DNA of 64,000 nt. It comes from Chloroflexota bacterium. GTDB lineage: Bacteria; Chloroflexota; Anaerolineae; Promineifilales; Promineifilaceae. Below are positions 63,211 through 64,000 of this stretch, one piece after another; position 1 is the stretch's first letter; each line of letters begins with the position of its first letter. The notes under the pieces are model-generated. The model ran no database searches. It was given only the letters and a program-made list of their open reading frames with translations, and was not told the DNA's origin. The stretch covers positions 17,671-81,670 of the forward strand of contig JACTMP010000018.1 in the NCBI GenBank assembly GCA_014584575.1. The letters are read 5' to 3'. The position numbers and the translations under genes were made by a program.

Positions 63211-63909
63211 TTATGAGAAAGGCAACACGAAGGTCATGTTTGGCCCACGACAGAAAACGCCAACGGCCGTCAATACCACCAGACTGGTCATGATGAAGAC
63301 AAATAACCCAACCAGCCCTTCGCTGTGATTGGCTCTTAGCAAAAGGCGTATGCTGAAATAGATAAAGGCCATGCCGGCCAGGGTGAGCATGAAAGGGAGT
63401 ACTTCTGTGGCCAAGAGAACCGGCCAGTCCGGCAGCCAGGCGCCCCGGTTAAGCCAATATTCGTCGGCCACAACCAGCAGCAGCGGGAGACTGAGACCCA
63501 GGAGCAAGCCTGCCAACGCCGCCCGTCGGCCGGTGGGAGAGCGGAAGTAATGACCAACGGTATCCTCTTGTCGGTCCCAGGAGGGTAGCAGCCCCAGCCC
63601 GGCGCTGACAATGGCGATAAGCACCATCAACGCTCGTGGTGGCAGGTGCAGCAGCATCTCCTGTAGCCCTAAAAAGTACCAGGCTGCTTTGGCCGGGTTG
63701 GGCGATTGCAGTGGATCGGCCAACTCTTGCAACGGCGCGGGGATGAACATGGCCCAGATGGTCACGGCCGTTATAACCACGACCGCTACAGCCATTTCTC
63801 GCTGTACCAGGTGAGGAATGGTCGTCACTCTGCGCACGATGGTCCCCGGTGCGGCAGTGGCTTGCGAAATGCCCCCATCCTTGCGGATGCGCCAAAAATG
63901 ATGGTTCAA
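63211..63909 (-). CDS. Cytochrome b C-terminal (subunit IV-like) protein
   Basis: The 232-residue membrane protein has about five helices and the family motif SPNPAKAAWYFLGLQEML of the Qo site (the usual PEWY-like motif is absent). It ends FCRGPNMTFVLPFS, as in fused bacterial cytochromes b. It lacks the N-terminal half with the four heme b histidines. The start is uncertain: TTG 63909 has no ribosome binding site, while the frame remains open upstream and reads YLGVPPVFPLNHHFWRIRK; an ATG at 63962 is in another frame. A frameshift or non-standard start is possible. Confidence 0.82.
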   Translation of the reverse strand: MNHHFWRIRKDGGISQATAAPGTIVRRVTTIPHLVQREMAVAVVVITAVTIWAMFIPAPLQELADPLQSPNPAKAAWYFLGLQEMLLHLPPRALMVLIAIVSAGLGLLPSWDRQEDTVGHYFRSPTGRRAALAGLLLGLSLPLLLVVADEYWLNRGAWLPDWPVLLATEVLPFMLTLAGMAFIYFSIRLLLRANHSEGLVGLFVFIMTSLVVLTAVGVFCRGPNMTFVLPFS

Positions 63910-63982
63910 TGGGAATACAGGGGGTACACCCAGATATGGGTATGCCGTAGAATAGGGGTCATTTTACAACAAGGAGAGCAAG

Positions 63983-64000
63983 ATGGCCTATCATTCGTCA
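63983..64000 (+). CDS. Start of a divergent gene (partial)
   Basis: ATG 63983 follows AAGGAGAGCAAG, a strong ribosome binding site, and opens the frame MAYHSS, which runs off the window. Only six codons are visible, so no product can be named. It is divergent from the cytochrome b gene, with less than 80 bases between the two starts for both promoters. Confidence 0.5.

Overview
The window is about 58-60% GC, densely coded bacterial chromosome. Gene content and style (aa3-type oxidase cluster with small subunit IV and CtaG, Sat-CysC fusion, DUF5667-like and DUF4058-like proteins, many half-size ABC exporters, a RIO kinase, Pro/Thr-rich tails on secreted proteins) suggest a Chloroflexota bacterium, perhaps an aerobic Anaerolineae/Ardenticatenia-like lineage. 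That placement is inference. I see no rRNA, tRNA, CRISPR array, insertion sequence or prophage.

Layout. 1-3835: end of a cytochrome c oxidase operon (ctaD C-terminus, subunit IV, ctaE, ctaG, SURF1, a small exported protein). 3991-8933: transglutaminase-like membrane protein, GAF/PAS adenylate cyclase, peptide deformylase. 8923-10381 (minus): small hypothetical, exported Cys/Gly-rich protein and a stand-alone winged-helix regulator, with four 11-bp direct repeats between the last two. 10652-16366: gatC, then a heterodimeric ABC exporter whose two genes are separated by a FAD oxidoreductase and a RelBE-like toxin-antitoxin pair. 16479-28853 (minus): HAD hydrolase, gatB, a type II restriction-modification operon led by small genes and a HigA-like regulator, aminotransferase, sugar nucleotidyltransferase, gatA, a PIN toxin pair, a SnoaL-like protein and a trypsin-like protease. 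29264-41298: zinc-ribbon membrane protein, sulfate activation (sat-cysC fusion plus second cysC behind a structured leader), Ca2+-type P-ATPase, a membrane/EEP fusion, a broken DUF4058 gene and an ABC-2 exporter. 41365-48270: WD40-like lipoprotein, methyltransferase, MacB/FtsX-type ABC system. 48271-48728: leader peptide, possible attenuator and three tandem terminators before a RIO kinase. 49814-55973: three half ABC exporters and a MazF-like pair. 56044-59366: gene remnants, subtilisin and expansin. 59443-63909 (minus): a Rieske/cytochrome b operon containing a 6-CxxCH and a 27-CxxCH cytochrome.

Two sequence-wide features stand out. The octamer ACGGCCGT recurs throughout, in all three codon frames. 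At least ten families of short near-palindromic repeats sit between genes; they often supply the last codons and stop of the upstream gene, and in two ABC exporter genes they lie in frame inside the ATPase region.

The most interesting systems are the multiheme cytochrome operon, the candidate attenuator before the RIO kinase, the coding-compatible repeats, and the uncharacterised restriction-modification operon.
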